Shown: one piece after another, positions 41,543 through 50,856 of the stretch
Layout: each line of letters starts with the position of its first letter
Numbering within the stretch: the stretch's first letter is position 1
From: an uncultured Bacteroidales bacterium
GTDB lineage: Bacteria > Bacteroidota > Bacteroidia > Bacteroidales > WCHB1-69
Length of the DNA: 64,000 bases
Reading direction: 5' to 3'
Assembly (NCBI GenBank): GCA_905233625.1
Contig: CAJOFJ010000004.1
Span: 1 to 64,000, forward strand
Translations under genes and position numbers: made by a program
The notes under the pieces: generated by a model
What the model was told of the DNA's origin: nothing
What the model saw: only the letters and a program-made list of their open reading frames with translations
Database searches by the model: none

Positions 41543-44380
41543 ATGAAAAAAGTACTCTTTATTTTTACCATCTTCATTTCCATATTGACCTATGCATCTG
41601 CGCAAGGGACTATCAATATTGGGAGCAGTCCTGTCATATCCAACTGTGACCTTCTCATATATGACAATGGCGGAATCAACGGAGATTACTCTTCAAATCT
41701 CGACCAGACTCTGACCATCACATCCAACGACCCCAATAACGGCTGTGTCATGGTTGAAGTCCAAAACATGGACATACATGAAAGCGACACCCTCTACTTT
41801 TACGATGGCATTGACACTAACGGAATATTACTGCACAAGCTCAACAACGGCAATTACAATCCGACTGTTACATATCGTTACGCCGCCAGCATACAGAACG
41901 CCACAGGAGCTGTTACCATCAGGTTCAAAACTGATACATCCCTTGTGGGGGAAGGCTTTGTGCTACACACCAGTTGCATTGCCCCGTGCCAACGTGTAAA
42001 CCTACATTTGGATTCGTTACAATCCACTCATATTCCCCATTTGGACCCCGAAGACAGCTATTATTATTTGGATGTATGTCCATACGACACCGTCCATCTG
42101 GTGGTTCACTGCGATTATCCCGACAATGATTTCAGCTACCACCAGTCGGATGCCACCACTCGCTTCAACTGGGATTTTGACTTAGAGCAATTTGAAATTA
42201 CGGGCGGCAATACCATTGACTACTATTTTACTCCGGGACGTGGGTATGACGTAGCCATCAGTGCCGTGGACGTGAGTCATTGCCCGTCTTTGGTACCTAT
42301 CACCTTCCGTGTACGCACCTCAAAAAACCCCATCAAAGGAATCACGTCCCAGCCGCCAGCATGTACAGGAGACGAATTGCAACTGTCGGTGGGTTATGAC
42401 AATTTGTCTTCTCTCCAATTAACTCCCGTGGGGAGTGAGCAAATCACCTCATTAGCAGTGGTGGATACGGTTTTTCTTCCCGATGGTATAAGTTGTCCAC
42501 CATACGGCTACTACTACCGCTCATACGTCAATTTTACGGCTTTTGCGCCCAATGCGACCATCACCAGTGCCAACGACATTTTATATGTGCGTTTGAAGAT
42601 TGAACATTCAGCCATTGAAGACATCCGTATCTCTTTGGTTTGTCCCAATGGCAGTCGTTGCAAAATAGTTCCCGACTACCAGTATGACGGTTGGGGCGGT
42701 GTTACCCACTATTTCAGAACCAACCTTGGAGTAGCCAATCGACTACAGGAAGTGGTAAGTTGCAACGCTTCCCAAAACCCCATGGGCATTGCATGGAACT
42801 ACGTATGGTCGAACAACAGCACTCTGGGTTATCAATATGCCAATACCCCTAACAGCTATTGCTACGAACCTGGAAATGTTCATTCTTCCTATAATCCCTA
42901 TTGGGATGACGGCACCACCTCCTACAAAATCGACTCTACCGATGTGGCCAATATGACACAAGTATATCATCCCTTGCAAAGCTTTGCCGGCATGGTGGGT
43001 TGTCCGCTTAACGGAAGTTGGTACATTGAAATTGAGGATGTATGGACTAACGACAACGGCTATCTGCACGAATGGGAGATGGCTTTGGACCCCTCTTTAT
43101 TGCCACAAAACTGGTCATACGATGTAGAAGTTGACACCATTTTCATCAGTGGCCCTGGAGCTAATGGAATCTATATCGTTCCCAACCAAAGCGGCAATGT
43201 TCCTTATACTGTAAATGTCATTGACGAATTTGGCTGTCTTTATGACACGGTGATGAATATCGACATCACCCAGAGTCCGCAACCCGATTTAGGAGAAGAC
43301 CGATACATCTGCTTTGGCGACCTATACTTATTGAGTTCGAACTGGCAGGACAGTAGTTCCACTTTTTTATGGAATACTGGCGAGCACACTTCCGACATTT
43401 ATCTCACCTCCGCAGGCGAGTATTCCCTTAACGTTTTCAATACTTCTGAAGAGGGGCTCGTATGCAGTGGCACAGATACCGTACTGATTATGGTTGCCCC
43501 AAAACCGACAGCCGGCTTTTCAGCTAACGATACCAGCGGCTGCGCACCTTTGTTTGTCTCTTTTACCAACAATAGCACAGTAATGGAAGAGAGCATGCAA
43601 TATTATTGGACATGCTGGGATGAATACGGACAAGTCGTCTTTACCTCAACGCAACAAAATCCTAATTTCACCTTCGAACAAGGAGGTGTTTTCAGCGTAC
43701 AACTCACGCTTACCACTCCCGAGGGTTGCCAAGACTCGCTGCTGAAAACCGATTTTATCCACGTCAACTACCAACCCGTCGCCGAATTTGAGATTATTCC
43801 AGAAGTTTCATTATGGTCTGAGACCGATGGCGTCATCATGTTCCGCGTTATGGGTGATACGCTTTCTTTTGACAACAATATGCATATCATTTGGGAATTT
43901 GGAGATGGCAACAGCGACTCTTCCGGCTACAGCATAGAGCATAATTATAGTAGCTGGGGTGACTATGTTGTTTCCCTGACCATGTCTTCTTCTGACGGAT
44001 GTAGCAGCAGCATTGCTCACACGGTGACGCTTGAAGCCGATCTTGTCTTCCCAAATATCATTACTCCCAATGGTGACGGAGTGAACGATGTGTTCGCTAT
44101 TGGTAATCTCAACACCTACATGAATCCATTTGACCCTGACAAATACCGGAATAATGAACTAACCATCTATGACCGCTGGGGCAAGCAAATTTATCATGCC
44201 TTGAACTATGACACTTTCATGGATATGAGCGGTGAGCGGGGCAATGACATCATTACGGGTGAACAAGTTTTTGACGCCGCCAAGCTCAATGATGGAACCT
44301 ATTTCTTCACCTTTTATTATAAAGGGAAATTAAAAACAGTGAATTATCACGGCACGATACAGGTGATACGAGACCGGTAA
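41543..44380 (+). CDS. Paralogous CUB / P-domain / PKD surface protein with type B T9SS signal
   Basis: This 945-residue paralogue of the preceding protein has the same domain order: signal peptide (MKKVLFIFTIFISILTYASAQ), CUB-like region with CDLLIYDNGG and DTLYFYDG, P-domain-like region (ILYVRLKIEHSAIEDIRISL, GSWYIEIEDVW), PKD-like segments (CAPLFVSFTNN, WEFGDGNSDSS), and a type B T9SS domain beginning VFPNIITPNGDGVNDVFAIG. The last 120 residues are nearly identical to the first copy, while the middle has diverged more. This points to tandem duplication followed by divergence, or to gene conversion of the sorting domain. It has its own promoter. Confidence 0.88.
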   Translation: MKKVLFIFTIFISILTYASAQGTINIGSSPVISNCDLLIYDNGGINGDYSSNLDQTLTITSNDPNNGCVMVEVQNMDIHESDTLYFYDGIDTNGILLHKLNNGNYNPTVTYRYAASIQNATGAVTIRFKTDTSLVGEGFVLHTSCIAPCQRVNLHLDSLQSTHIPHLDPEDSYYYLDVCPYDTVHLVVHCDYPDNDFSYHQSDATTRFNWDFDLEQFEITGGNTIDYYFTPGRGYDVAISAVDVSHCPSLVPITFRVRTSKNPIKGITSQPPACTGDELQLSVGYDNLSSLQLTPVGSEQITSLAVVDTVFLPDGISCPPYGYYYRSYVNFTAFAPNATITSANDILYVRLKIEHSAIEDIRISLVCPNGSRCKIVPDYQYDGWGGVTHYFRTNLGVANRLQEVVSCNASQNPMGIAWNYVWSNNSTLGYQYANTPNSYCYEPGNVHSSYNPYWDDGTTSYKIDSTDVANMTQVYHPLQSFAGMVGCPLNGSWYIEIEDVWTNDNGYLHEWEMALDPSLLPQNWSYDVEVDTIFISGPGANGIYIVPNQSGNVPYTVNVIDEFGCLYDTVMNIDITQSPQPDLGEDRYICFGDLYLLSSNWQDSSSTFLWNTGEHTSDIYLTSAGEYSLNVFNTSEEGLVCSGTDTVLIMVAPKPTAGFSANDTSGCAPLFVSFTNNSTVMEESMQYYWTCWDEYGQVVFTSTQQNPNFTFEQGGVFSVQLTLTTPEGCQDSLLKTDFIHVNYQPVAEFEIIPEVSLWSETDGVIMFRVMGDTLSFDNNMHIIWEFGDGNSDSSGYSIEHNYSSWGDYVVSLTMSSSDGCSSSIAHTVTLEADLVFPNIITPNGDGVNDVFAIGNLNTYMNPFDPDKYRNNELTIYDRWGKQIYHALNYDTFMDMSGERGNDIITGEQVFDAAKLNDGTYFFTFYYKGKLKTVNYHGTIQVIRDR

Positions 44381-44389
44381 CAGTTATAT

Positions 44390-44426
44390 ACCTGCCCTTG
44401 GGACACTCCTTCTGAAAGAAGGGAAA
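44390..44426 (-). repeat. Degenerate copy of the double-hairpin dispersed repeat
   Basis: On the minus strand the sequence reads CCCTTCTTTCAGAAGGAGTG followed by TCCCAAGGGC and AGGTA. It resembles the elements at 6858-6900 and 45592-45634, with more mismatches. Confidence 0.55.
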
Positions 44427-44466
44427 TTCAAAGTTCAGAATTCAAAACTAATTACTACTATAGATT

Positions 44467-44631
44467 ATGAAAAAGATATTGTTTTTTATTTGTGCAGCGG
44501 CAATGACATGTTGCGCTTGCAGCAAATCATGCACCTGCGCTATCTCCAGCAACAATCAGGCACAGGAACTTGAAATTGCATATAACGACGACTGTTCTAA
44601 CTACACCACCGACAGCCAGACCTGCAGGTAA
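44467..44631 (+). CDS. 54-residue cysteine-rich lipoprotein
   Basis: This ORF is too short for the supplied track. It encodes MKKILFFICAAAMTCCACSK and then a 34-residue polar tail. The hydrophobic stretch ends in a lipobox-like AMTC/CAC, so lipidation at a Cys near residue 15-18 is plausible. Eight Cys occur in 54 residues, including a CSKSCTCA cluster and a terminal TCR. It follows the second T9SS protein by 86 bases and is convergent with the MauE-thioredoxin gene, which is suggestive given the thiols. No family is recognised. Confidence 0.65.
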   Translation: MKKILFFICAAAMTCCACSKSCTCAISSNNQAQELEIAYNDDCSNYTTDSQTCR

Positions 44632-44644
44632 GAAGTTATTGTTT

Positions 44645-45562
44645 TTATTTACTCAGAAATTCAACCAATTCTTGCTCATTCAAGCCACGATAGTCAAGAC
44701 CCTTCTCAACTTGTCCATCATGGGTAAAAATGAAAGTAGGGAATTTTCCATAAACCACATCTATGGCCGCTATTGGACTAATATGATGCCATAAGAATTT
44801 TTCGCAATTGGTTTCTTTCCTAAATTGCTGGATATTAGCAGTATCTCCCCATATCAACATCTGAAATCTAGTTGAATCAATAGCATTTTGTTCCATCATA
44901 AGAGACATCCTCTTTGCACTCATCTTACAGTATTTACAGCCAGAAGCATAAACTGCCACCACGTAATTACCGTCATGAATATCAAAAGCGGTCATCGTAC
45001 TATCTGATGTGACCTTCTCAAACGCAGAGACATTAATCTCATCGACTGGCGAGACAAATTTGTTATAAACAGCATCCATTGGGAACACACAGAAGGGCAC
45101 CACAAATGATACCAGACAAGCGGCCGCAATCGCCCATTTCTTTCCTTTAAACTGATAATCCTCCTCTTTCCGGATGAAAAGCATCAAAATCATGGTTACC
45201 ACATTTTTGATGATGGAATGTGCGGGATTCAACTGAACGATATCACCAAAACAATGACAATTGGTATCATTTCTGAAAATAGCCACATAAATCAGGAAAA
45301 GTGTGAATCCCACCAGCATTAGCATAGTGAGCCGCCATGCATACTTATACAACAGTTTGGCCATCAAGCAAATACCTAACAACATCTCGGCCATAATTAC
45401 CAGACGGGCCACCACTGTTGAGAACAGGAAACTGAAAATATTGAAGCTGTATATATAAGCTTCAAACTCATCTATCGTAATCAGTTTCATAATGGCTGTT
45501 GTAATGAACAAACCGCCTATCAACAATCTTAAAATCAATAAAATAACATCTTTTGCCTTCAT
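44645..45562 (-). CDS. MauE/DoxX-like membrane protein fused to a thioredoxin-like domain
   Basis: Residues 1-160 hold four to five membrane helices with the MauE/DoxX-type pattern (ILLILRLLIGGLFITTAIMKL) and a CHCFGD motif after the third helix. After another helix at about 165-185, residues 200-305 form a thioredoxin-like domain with the redox motif ASGCKYCKMSAKRM and a cis-Pro-type segment YGKFPTFIF. A CxxC facing the periplasm suggests it passes electrons from the membrane part to periplasmic proteins. The family is widespread in Bacteroidetes, but its substrate is not settled. It is followed upstream by a dispersed repeat. Confidence 0.85.
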   Translation of the reverse strand: MKAKDVILLILRLLIGGLFITTAIMKLITIDEFEAYIYSFNIFSFLFSTVVARLVIMAEMLLGICLMAKLLYKYAWRLTMLMLVGFTLFLIYVAIFRNDTNCHCFGDIVQLNPAHSIIKNVVTMILMLFIRKEEDYQFKGKKWAIAAACLVSFVVPFCVFPMDAVYNKFVSPVDEINVSAFEKVTSDSTMTAFDIHDGNYVVAVYASGCKYCKMSAKRMSLMMEQNAIDSTRFQMLIWGDTANIQQFRKETNCEKFLWHHISPIAAIDVVYGKFPTFIFTHDGQVEKGLDYRGLNEQELVEFLSK

Positions 45563-45591
45563 AATTTACATGTATTTTTCTTTAATTTACA

Positions 45592-45634
45592 TCACTACCC
45601 CGCCCTTCGGGCACCCCTTCTCCAAGAAGGGGGA
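45592..45634 (-). repeat. Double-hairpin dispersed repeat, full copy
   Basis: The reverse complement reads CCCCTTCT/AGAAGGGG, then GCCC-GAA-GGGC, then GGGGTAGTGA. Compared with 6858-6900 it differs at about 6 of 43 positions. Two of these differences (G to C and C to G) compensate each other within the second stem. Confidence 0.8.
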
Positions 45635-45678
45635 TCAGTTTTCTCACTCATTCGTCAACCCTCCGATAAGGGGAATTA

Positions 45679-47394
45679 TTAGTTGATTCCTTTTGGGATA
45701 GCCCCGATTAATTTTTTAGTATATTCTGTCTGCGGATGGGAATACACCTCGTCCGCGTCATTAAGTTCCACGATACTGCCATTCTGCATCACCGCCATTC
45801 TGTCGGACATGAACTTCACCACCGACAGGTCGTGGGAAATGAAGATATAGGTCAGATGATATTCCTGTTTCAATTCATTGAGCAAGTTCAGCACCTGGGC
45901 CTGCACCGACACATCCAATGCGGAAACCGACTCATCGCAGATGATGAAGCGTGGATTCACCGCCAAAGCACGGGCTATGCTAATACGCTGCCGCTGGCCA
46001 CCGGAGAATTCATGCGGATAGCGATAAAAATGCGATTCGTCGAGACCCACTCTCTCCAGCAACTCTATTGCACGTTTTTTCCGTTCTTTGTCATTGTCAT
46101 ATAAACGATGCACCTGCATTGGCTCCAAAATAGCCGAACCAATAGTAATTCTTTGATTCAAAGATGAATATGGATCTTGGAGAATAATCTGAAGGTCTTT
46201 GCGGCGTTTCATCATTTCCCGACCCGACAAATTTAGCAGGTTCTCTCCCCTATAGGTTACAATTCCAGAAGTGGGTTCAATCAGCCGGATCATAGATCTG
46301 CCCAAGGTGGTTTTGCCGCAACCCGACTCTCCCACCAAGCCCAAGGTCTCTCCTTCATATACTTCCAAATTAATGTCTTGCGCCGCATGAACATACTCCT
46401 GCTTCTCAAATAGTTTCCGTTTACGGATAGGATAGGTCTTGAACAAATGTTCAATGCTGATTAACGGTTTCTCAGCATATAACTGCTGATGAAAAGCTTG
46501 TCTTTCCTCCGGAGAGACAAGCTCCTTCGACACCGCCTTATGCTCTTCCGCACAGTGCATATAATCATCCACAGTGGATAATTTTTTCAAGCGCACATCC
46601 AAAGGCGGACGGCAAGCCAAAAGACCTTGCGTATAAGGATGTTGAGGATATCTGAAAATCTCCTGTATCGGTCCGGCCTCCACAATCTGACCCTTGTACA
46701 GCACCACCACCTTTTCGGCGATTTCGGCCACCACGCCCAGATCATGCGTGATAAAAATCACGCTCATGCCATGCTTTTGCTGCAAACCACGTATCAGCTC
46801 CAGAATATTTTTCTGAACTGTCACATCCAAAGCGGTAGTTGGCTCATCCGCAATCAGAATATCGGGATGGCAACTCATGGCCATGGCGATCATCACACGT
46901 TGTTTCTGACCACCCGACAATTCATGAGGATAGGAGTCGAAGATTTTCTCCGGACGAGGCAACATCACCTCTTTGAACAAAGAAATCACCTGCTCATGCG
47001 CTTCTTTTTCACTGACAGCATTATGCAGCATTATCGCCTCCGTCACCTGGTCACCGCACTTGATAACCGGATTGAGGGAGGTCATCGGTTCTTGGAAAAT
47101 CATGGCAATGCGTGCACCACGAATACTCCGCATCTGCGATTCAGAAGCTTCCAGAATATTGATTTCCTTTTCTTTATCATGAAAAACAATGCTTCCTGAC
47201 GTGAATTTGGACAACTTGCGATTCAGCAGTTGCATCACCGACAAAGCGGTTACCGACTTACCCGAGCCCGACTCACCCACGATCCCCACAGTCTCCCCTT
47301 TCCCCAACGAAAAAGTCACATGATGCAGAATCTGTTTCCATTCCTCATCGCGTTTCAATTCCAAAGAAAAATCATTAACCGTCAGAATATCCAT
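45679..47394 (-). CDS. Fused oligopeptide-type ABC transporter ATPase (two ATP-binding domains)
   Basis: Two complete OppD/OppF-like ATPase domains lie in one polypeptide of 571 residues from ATG 47394. Domain 1 has [23 protein letters not shown] and [11 protein letters not shown]. Domain 2 has [24 protein letters not shown] and [14 protein letters not shown]. Each is followed by the oligopeptide-binding C-terminal motif (HPYTQGLL and TEYTKKLIG). I reject the ORF-track start at 47478 because it overlaps the divergent promoter region. No permease or binding-protein gene is adjacent, so the partners are elsewhere. It should energise import of peptides or related solutes. Confidence 0.92.
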   Translation of the reverse strand: MDILTVNDFSLELKRDEEWKQILHHVTFSLGKGETVGIVGESGSGKSVTALSVMQLLNRKLSKFTSGSIVFHDKEKEINILEASESQMRSIRGARIAMIFQEPMTSLNPVIKCGDQVTEAIMLHNAVSEKEAHEQVISLFKEVMLPRPEKIFDSYPHELSGGQKQRVMIAMAMSCHPDILIADEPTTALDVTVQKNILELIRGLQQKHGMSVIFITHDLGVVAEIAEKVVVLYKGQIVEAGPIQEIFRYPQHPYTQGLLACRPPLDVRLKKLSTVDDYMHCAEEHKAVSKELVSPEERQAFHQQLYAEKPLISIEHLFKTYPIRKRKLFEKQEYVHAAQDINLEVYEGETLGLVGESGCGKTTLGRSMIRLIEPTSGIVTYRGENLLNLSGREMMKRRKDLQIILQDPYSSLNQRITIGSAILEPMQVHRLYDNDKERKKRAIELLERVGLDESHFYRYPHEFSGGQRQRISIARALAVNPRFIICDESVSALDVSVQAQVLNLLNELKQEYHLTYIFISHDLSVVKFMSDRMAVMQNGSIVELNDADEVYSHPQTEYTKKLIGAIPKGIN

Positions 47395-47414
47395 GATAAT
47401 AACAAAATGAGAGG

Positions 47415-47442
47415 CAAAAATACAAAAATTTTTGTAGCTTTG
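47415..47442. promoter_or_regulatory. Divergent promoter pair
   Basis: The minus strand carries TATTTTTG (47422-47415) for the ABC ATPase gene and the plus strand TAGCTTTG (47435-47442) for the 47461 gene. Both match TAnnTTTG and are only 12 bp apart, so use of one probably interferes with the other. Confidence 0.65.
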
Positions 47443-47460
47443 CACGCTTAAACTGATGCG

Positions 47461-50400
47461 ATGAAAAAACTTGGGCAAATCATGGTTTTATCCCTGCTGC
47501 TGATAGCGGTTGTACCTTTGTATGCCCAGTTCTACAATGGTTCGCAGCTCAGTTTTGGAAAGAACCGAGTACAGCATCAGAAATTCAATTGGGAATACTT
47601 CCGTGACACACAATTCGACGTTTATTTTTACCCCACTGGCAAAAATCTGGCTGAATATACGTTGTTCAAAGCCCCGCAAGTAATCAGTGAGATTGAAAAA
47701 ATGCTCAATTTCACTTCGGAAAAGAAAATCCAGTTCATCGTTTACAACACACAGGCGGATTTTCGGGAATCAAATTTCGCATACGATGACGAGGATTTTT
47801 ACAATCAAGGCGGTATCACCAACATATACGGCACAAAAGTATATCTATACTTTGATGGCAGCCATGCCCATTTCGACCAAATGATACGGGCAGGTGTCAT
47901 GAATATTTACGCTCACCTGCTGGTGGAGGGCAGCACCACCGCCTCCAATATGAAATCAAGCTACACTGGCTCCATGCCCAGCTGGTACTACAACGGTCTG
48001 TCGTCCTATATTGGTCGAAACTGGGACAGCAACATTGACGCCCATGTCAAAGACGGCATTCTGACCCAGCGTTATGCTGATTTCGACGAGCTTCCACCTA
48101 TGGATGCCACCTATGCCGGACATTCCTTTTGGAAATTCATCGTGGACGAATATGGGGAGAAGGCAATCCCCAACATTTTGCATGTCACCCGTTCTTCAAG
48201 AAGCTATGAGCGAGGTTTTTACCTTGTCACTGGTCTGGAATACCGACAACTGCTGGCCAACTGGTTTCGCTATTATTATATTCTTTATGCCAAAGACCGG
48301 GAAAGAACAATGCCCGATGGAAACGGTATTCTAAAGCGCCCACATAAACTGCGGGATTACAACCAGCTTTGTTTCTCGCCAGACGGGGAAAGTTACGCCT
48401 ATGCCACCAATGAGGCGGGACAGGTGAAAATCTGGATAAAGACCCCTGAAAAGAAAAAAGCTATCGTCATTTATCGGAAATATAAAAAGACTGAAGACAA
48501 TCCTGACTTGAGCTACCCTTCTCTCTGCTGGCACCCGAACGGCGAGATTCTCGCCTTCACCATGGAGGACAAAGGTCGCTGCTATTATTATCCATACGAT
48601 ATTGAAAAACATAAATTAGGAAAAAGGATTATGGTGGATGTAGAGAAAATCACCGATTTCTCGTTTGACCCGGATGGCAAATTTTTACTCTTTTCCGGAT
48701 TCAAAAATGGACAATCCGACGTATTCATTTTCAGTCTGTTAGCTAAATCCTATCAGAATATCACCAATGATTTTTATGATGATTGTTTTCCTGTTTTTTT
48801 AGACAAAAAGCAAATTGTTTTCTCTTCCAATCGACCAACGGACTCTATCAAAATCAAAGACCCGTTTTATCTGGCCAAACCTGTTGACGGATACAATCTG
48901 TTTCTGTACCGCTATGGACAAAAAGATGAAAAGCTACTGCAAATCACCCATTCGAACCATGTAAACAACATTCAGGCGCAAGCGGTAAGTCCACGGGAAA
49001 TACTGTATTTGAGTGATGAAAACGGTATTTACAATCAGCAATTGGCACGATTGGACAGCAGTATCAGCAAGATTGACACCATTATCCATTATGGCTACTT
49101 TGCCCGCCTGTCGTACCTGAGCGATAACTATTACAGCATTTTCGAACAAAATTATAATCCCGTATCCGGACAAAGCGGAAGTATTATATTATACGATAAG
49201 GCCAAACGCATATACATCACCCCATTGGCATCACCCTTGCACCAGCAAGAGCTCAAAGCCTCTGGCATTCAAGCACAAATGCTGAAAAGTCAGCAAAACA
49301 AGGACAGTTTGGCTAACCTCAAGGTGGAACAAAAGAAAGAAAAAACAGTCAAACACGGGTTTTACCAATTCCGAAAGAGTGATTTGGTGAAAAAAAACAT
49401 GGTGGAGGCAGACAGTGTCAGCAATACTGCACTTAAGAAAGGCGTCCAAGAAGACATCCTGACCCGAGGCTTTGCGTACGTACATCCCGTTTCAAAAAAT
49501 TATTACACACAATACACTGTAAACAAACTGGTTACACAAGCAGATTACGGTTTTCTGAATACCACTTACCAGCAATTTACCAGCAGTACCAATCCCATTT
49601 ATCTCAATACCGGTCTCAACGCATTGTTCATGGTAGGTATTCATGACTTGTTTGAGAACCATCGTATCACAGGCGGTTTCAGGTTAGGTTTGGACCTGCA
49701 GAGTAATGAATTCATGATCAGCTACGAAAATCTTTCGCGAAGAGTGGATCACCAGATTGTCTTTTACCGCCAATCTATCCGCTCAAACAACAGTTACTAC
49801 GTATATAAACAGCGGAATAACAGCCTGTTTTACATTATCAAACTACCATTCGACAAATTCAACAGCATCCGACTCACCCTCACGGGAAGAGTGGAAACCA
49901 ATATTTTGGCAAGCACCAACGACGTATCGCTCAAATCAGCCAACGAATGGCATGTATGGGCGGGCGCCAAACTGGAATATATCTTTGATTCTTCCAAAGA
50001 ACTCTTCACCAATTTATGGAAAGGCAGTAAGATCAAAATTTTTGCGGAATATCAACAACGGGTGGAAAAAGAAACGAAAAATTTATTTGTCATCGGCTTT
50101 GACATCCGCAAATCTGTGAAAGTATATAAGAACATGACCTGGGCCACGCGACTGGCAGCCAGTACCAATTTCGGGCAATCGCGCCTGGTGTACTACATGG
50201 GAGGTGTGGACAACTGGATTGGCGCCAAATTCAACAGTGACATTTGGGTAGATATCAGTAAGGACTATGCATACCAGACTTTGGCCACCAATATGCATGG
50301 TTTTGAGCAAAACATACGCAATGGCACCTCGTTCATTGTGTTGAATACCGAACTGCGTATTCCCTTTGTGCAACTCATCGCTGGCCACAAAGTAAGACTT

Positions 50401-50691
50401 AACTTATTCAATTCCATGCAGTTACTTTTATTTGGAGACATTGGAACAGCATGGACGGGCCTCACCCCATACTCTGACGACAACTGTCTCTACACCCGCT
50501 ATGTCATCAACGGTCCCATCACCGCCAAAATCAAGCGACAGGTGGAACCCTTTGTAGGAAGTTTTGGTCTAGGGTTGAGGGTTAGCTTTTTCGGCTACTT
50601 CCTACGGTTTGACTATGCATGGGGAGTAGAAGATCACAAAATATACAATCCCAAAGGTATGTTTAACTTCTCCATTGGCTTGGATTTTTAA
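47461..50691 (+). CDS. Outer-membrane protein with degenerate peptidase-MA-like domain, beta-propeller and C-terminal barrel
   Basis: This 1076-residue protein has a signal peptide (MKKLGQIMVLSLLLIAVVPLYAQ). Residues about 35-260 look like a peptidase MA domain, but where a zinc HExxH would be expected the sequence reads AHLLVEG, and the usual WFxEG is WYYNG, so catalysis is unlikely. Residues about 290-560 have TolB/PD40-like propeller repeats (LCFSPDGESYAYAT, DFSFDPDGKFLLFSG). The rest, ending FNFSIGLDF with a terminal Phe, looks like an outer-membrane beta-barrel. Proteins of this layout are common in Bacteroidetes but uncharacterised to my knowledge. Confidence 0.78.
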   Translation: MKKLGQIMVLSLLLIAVVPLYAQFYNGSQLSFGKNRVQHQKFNWEYFRDTQFDVYFYPTGKNLAEYTLFKAPQVISEIEKMLNFTSEKKIQFIVYNTQADFRESNFAYDDEDFYNQGGITNIYGTKVYLYFDGSHAHFDQMIRAGVMNIYAHLLVEGSTTASNMKSSYTGSMPSWYYNGLSSYIGRNWDSNIDAHVKDGILTQRYADFDELPPMDATYAGHSFWKFIVDEYGEKAIPNILHVTRSSRSYERGFYLVTGLEYRQLLANWFRYYYILYAKDRERTMPDGNGILKRPHKLRDYNQLCFSPDGESYAYATNEAGQVKIWIKTPEKKKAIVIYRKYKKTEDNPDLSYPSLCWHPNGEILAFTMEDKGRCYYYPYDIEKHKLGKRIMVDVEKITDFSFDPDGKFLLFSGFKNGQSDVFIFSLLAKSYQNITNDFYDDCFPVFLDKKQIVFSSNRPTDSIKIKDPFYLAKPVDGYNLFLYRYGQKDEKLLQITHSNHVNNIQAQAVSPREILYLSDENGIYNQQLARLDSSISKIDTIIHYGYFARLSYLSDNYYSIFEQNYNPVSGQSGSIILYDKAKRIYITPLASPLHQQELKASGIQAQMLKSQQNKDSLANLKVEQKKEKTVKHGFYQFRKSDLVKKNMVEADSVSNTALKKGVQEDILTRGFAYVHPVSKNYYTQYTVNKLVTQADYGFLNTTYQQFTSSTNPIYLNTGLNALFMVGIHDLFENHRITGGFRLGLDLQSNEFMISYENLSRRVDHQIVFYRQSIRSNNSYYVYKQRNNSLFYIIKLPFDKFNSIRLTLTGRVETNILASTNDVSLKSANEWHVWAGAKLEYIFDSSKELFTNLWKGSKIKIFAEYQQRVEKETKNLFVIGFDIRKSVKVYKNMTWATRLAASTNFGQSRLVYYMGGVDNWIGAKFNSDIWVDISKDYAYQTLATNMHGFEQNIRNGTSFIVLNTELRIPFVQLIAGHKVRLNLFNSMQLLLFGDIGTAWTGLTPYSDDNCLYTRYVINGPITAKIKRQVEPFVGSFGLGLRVSFFGYFLRFDYAWGVEDHKIYNPKGMFNFSIGLDF

Positions 50692-50781
50692 AGGTGAATC
50701 CCCGAATCCGACACCATCTTCCCGCCATATAAAAACACGGACACCGCCTACAAAAAGATGACGTTCGACATTAAAGCAATA

Positions 50782-50812
50782 TTTGTTTTTTCAGAAAAAA
50801 CCAGTATTTTTG
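50782..50812 (+). promoter_or_regulatory. Consensus promoter for the MscS-type channel gene
   Basis: TTTG (50782-50785) and TATTTTTG (50805-50812) are exactly 19 bp apart, the Bacteroidetes consensus. Transcription starting near 50820 excludes the ORF-track start at 50758. Confidence 0.8.
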
Positions 50813-50856
50813 CGGAAAATTTGAATCAGATACAAATGCTGGCAAACAATTCAACA

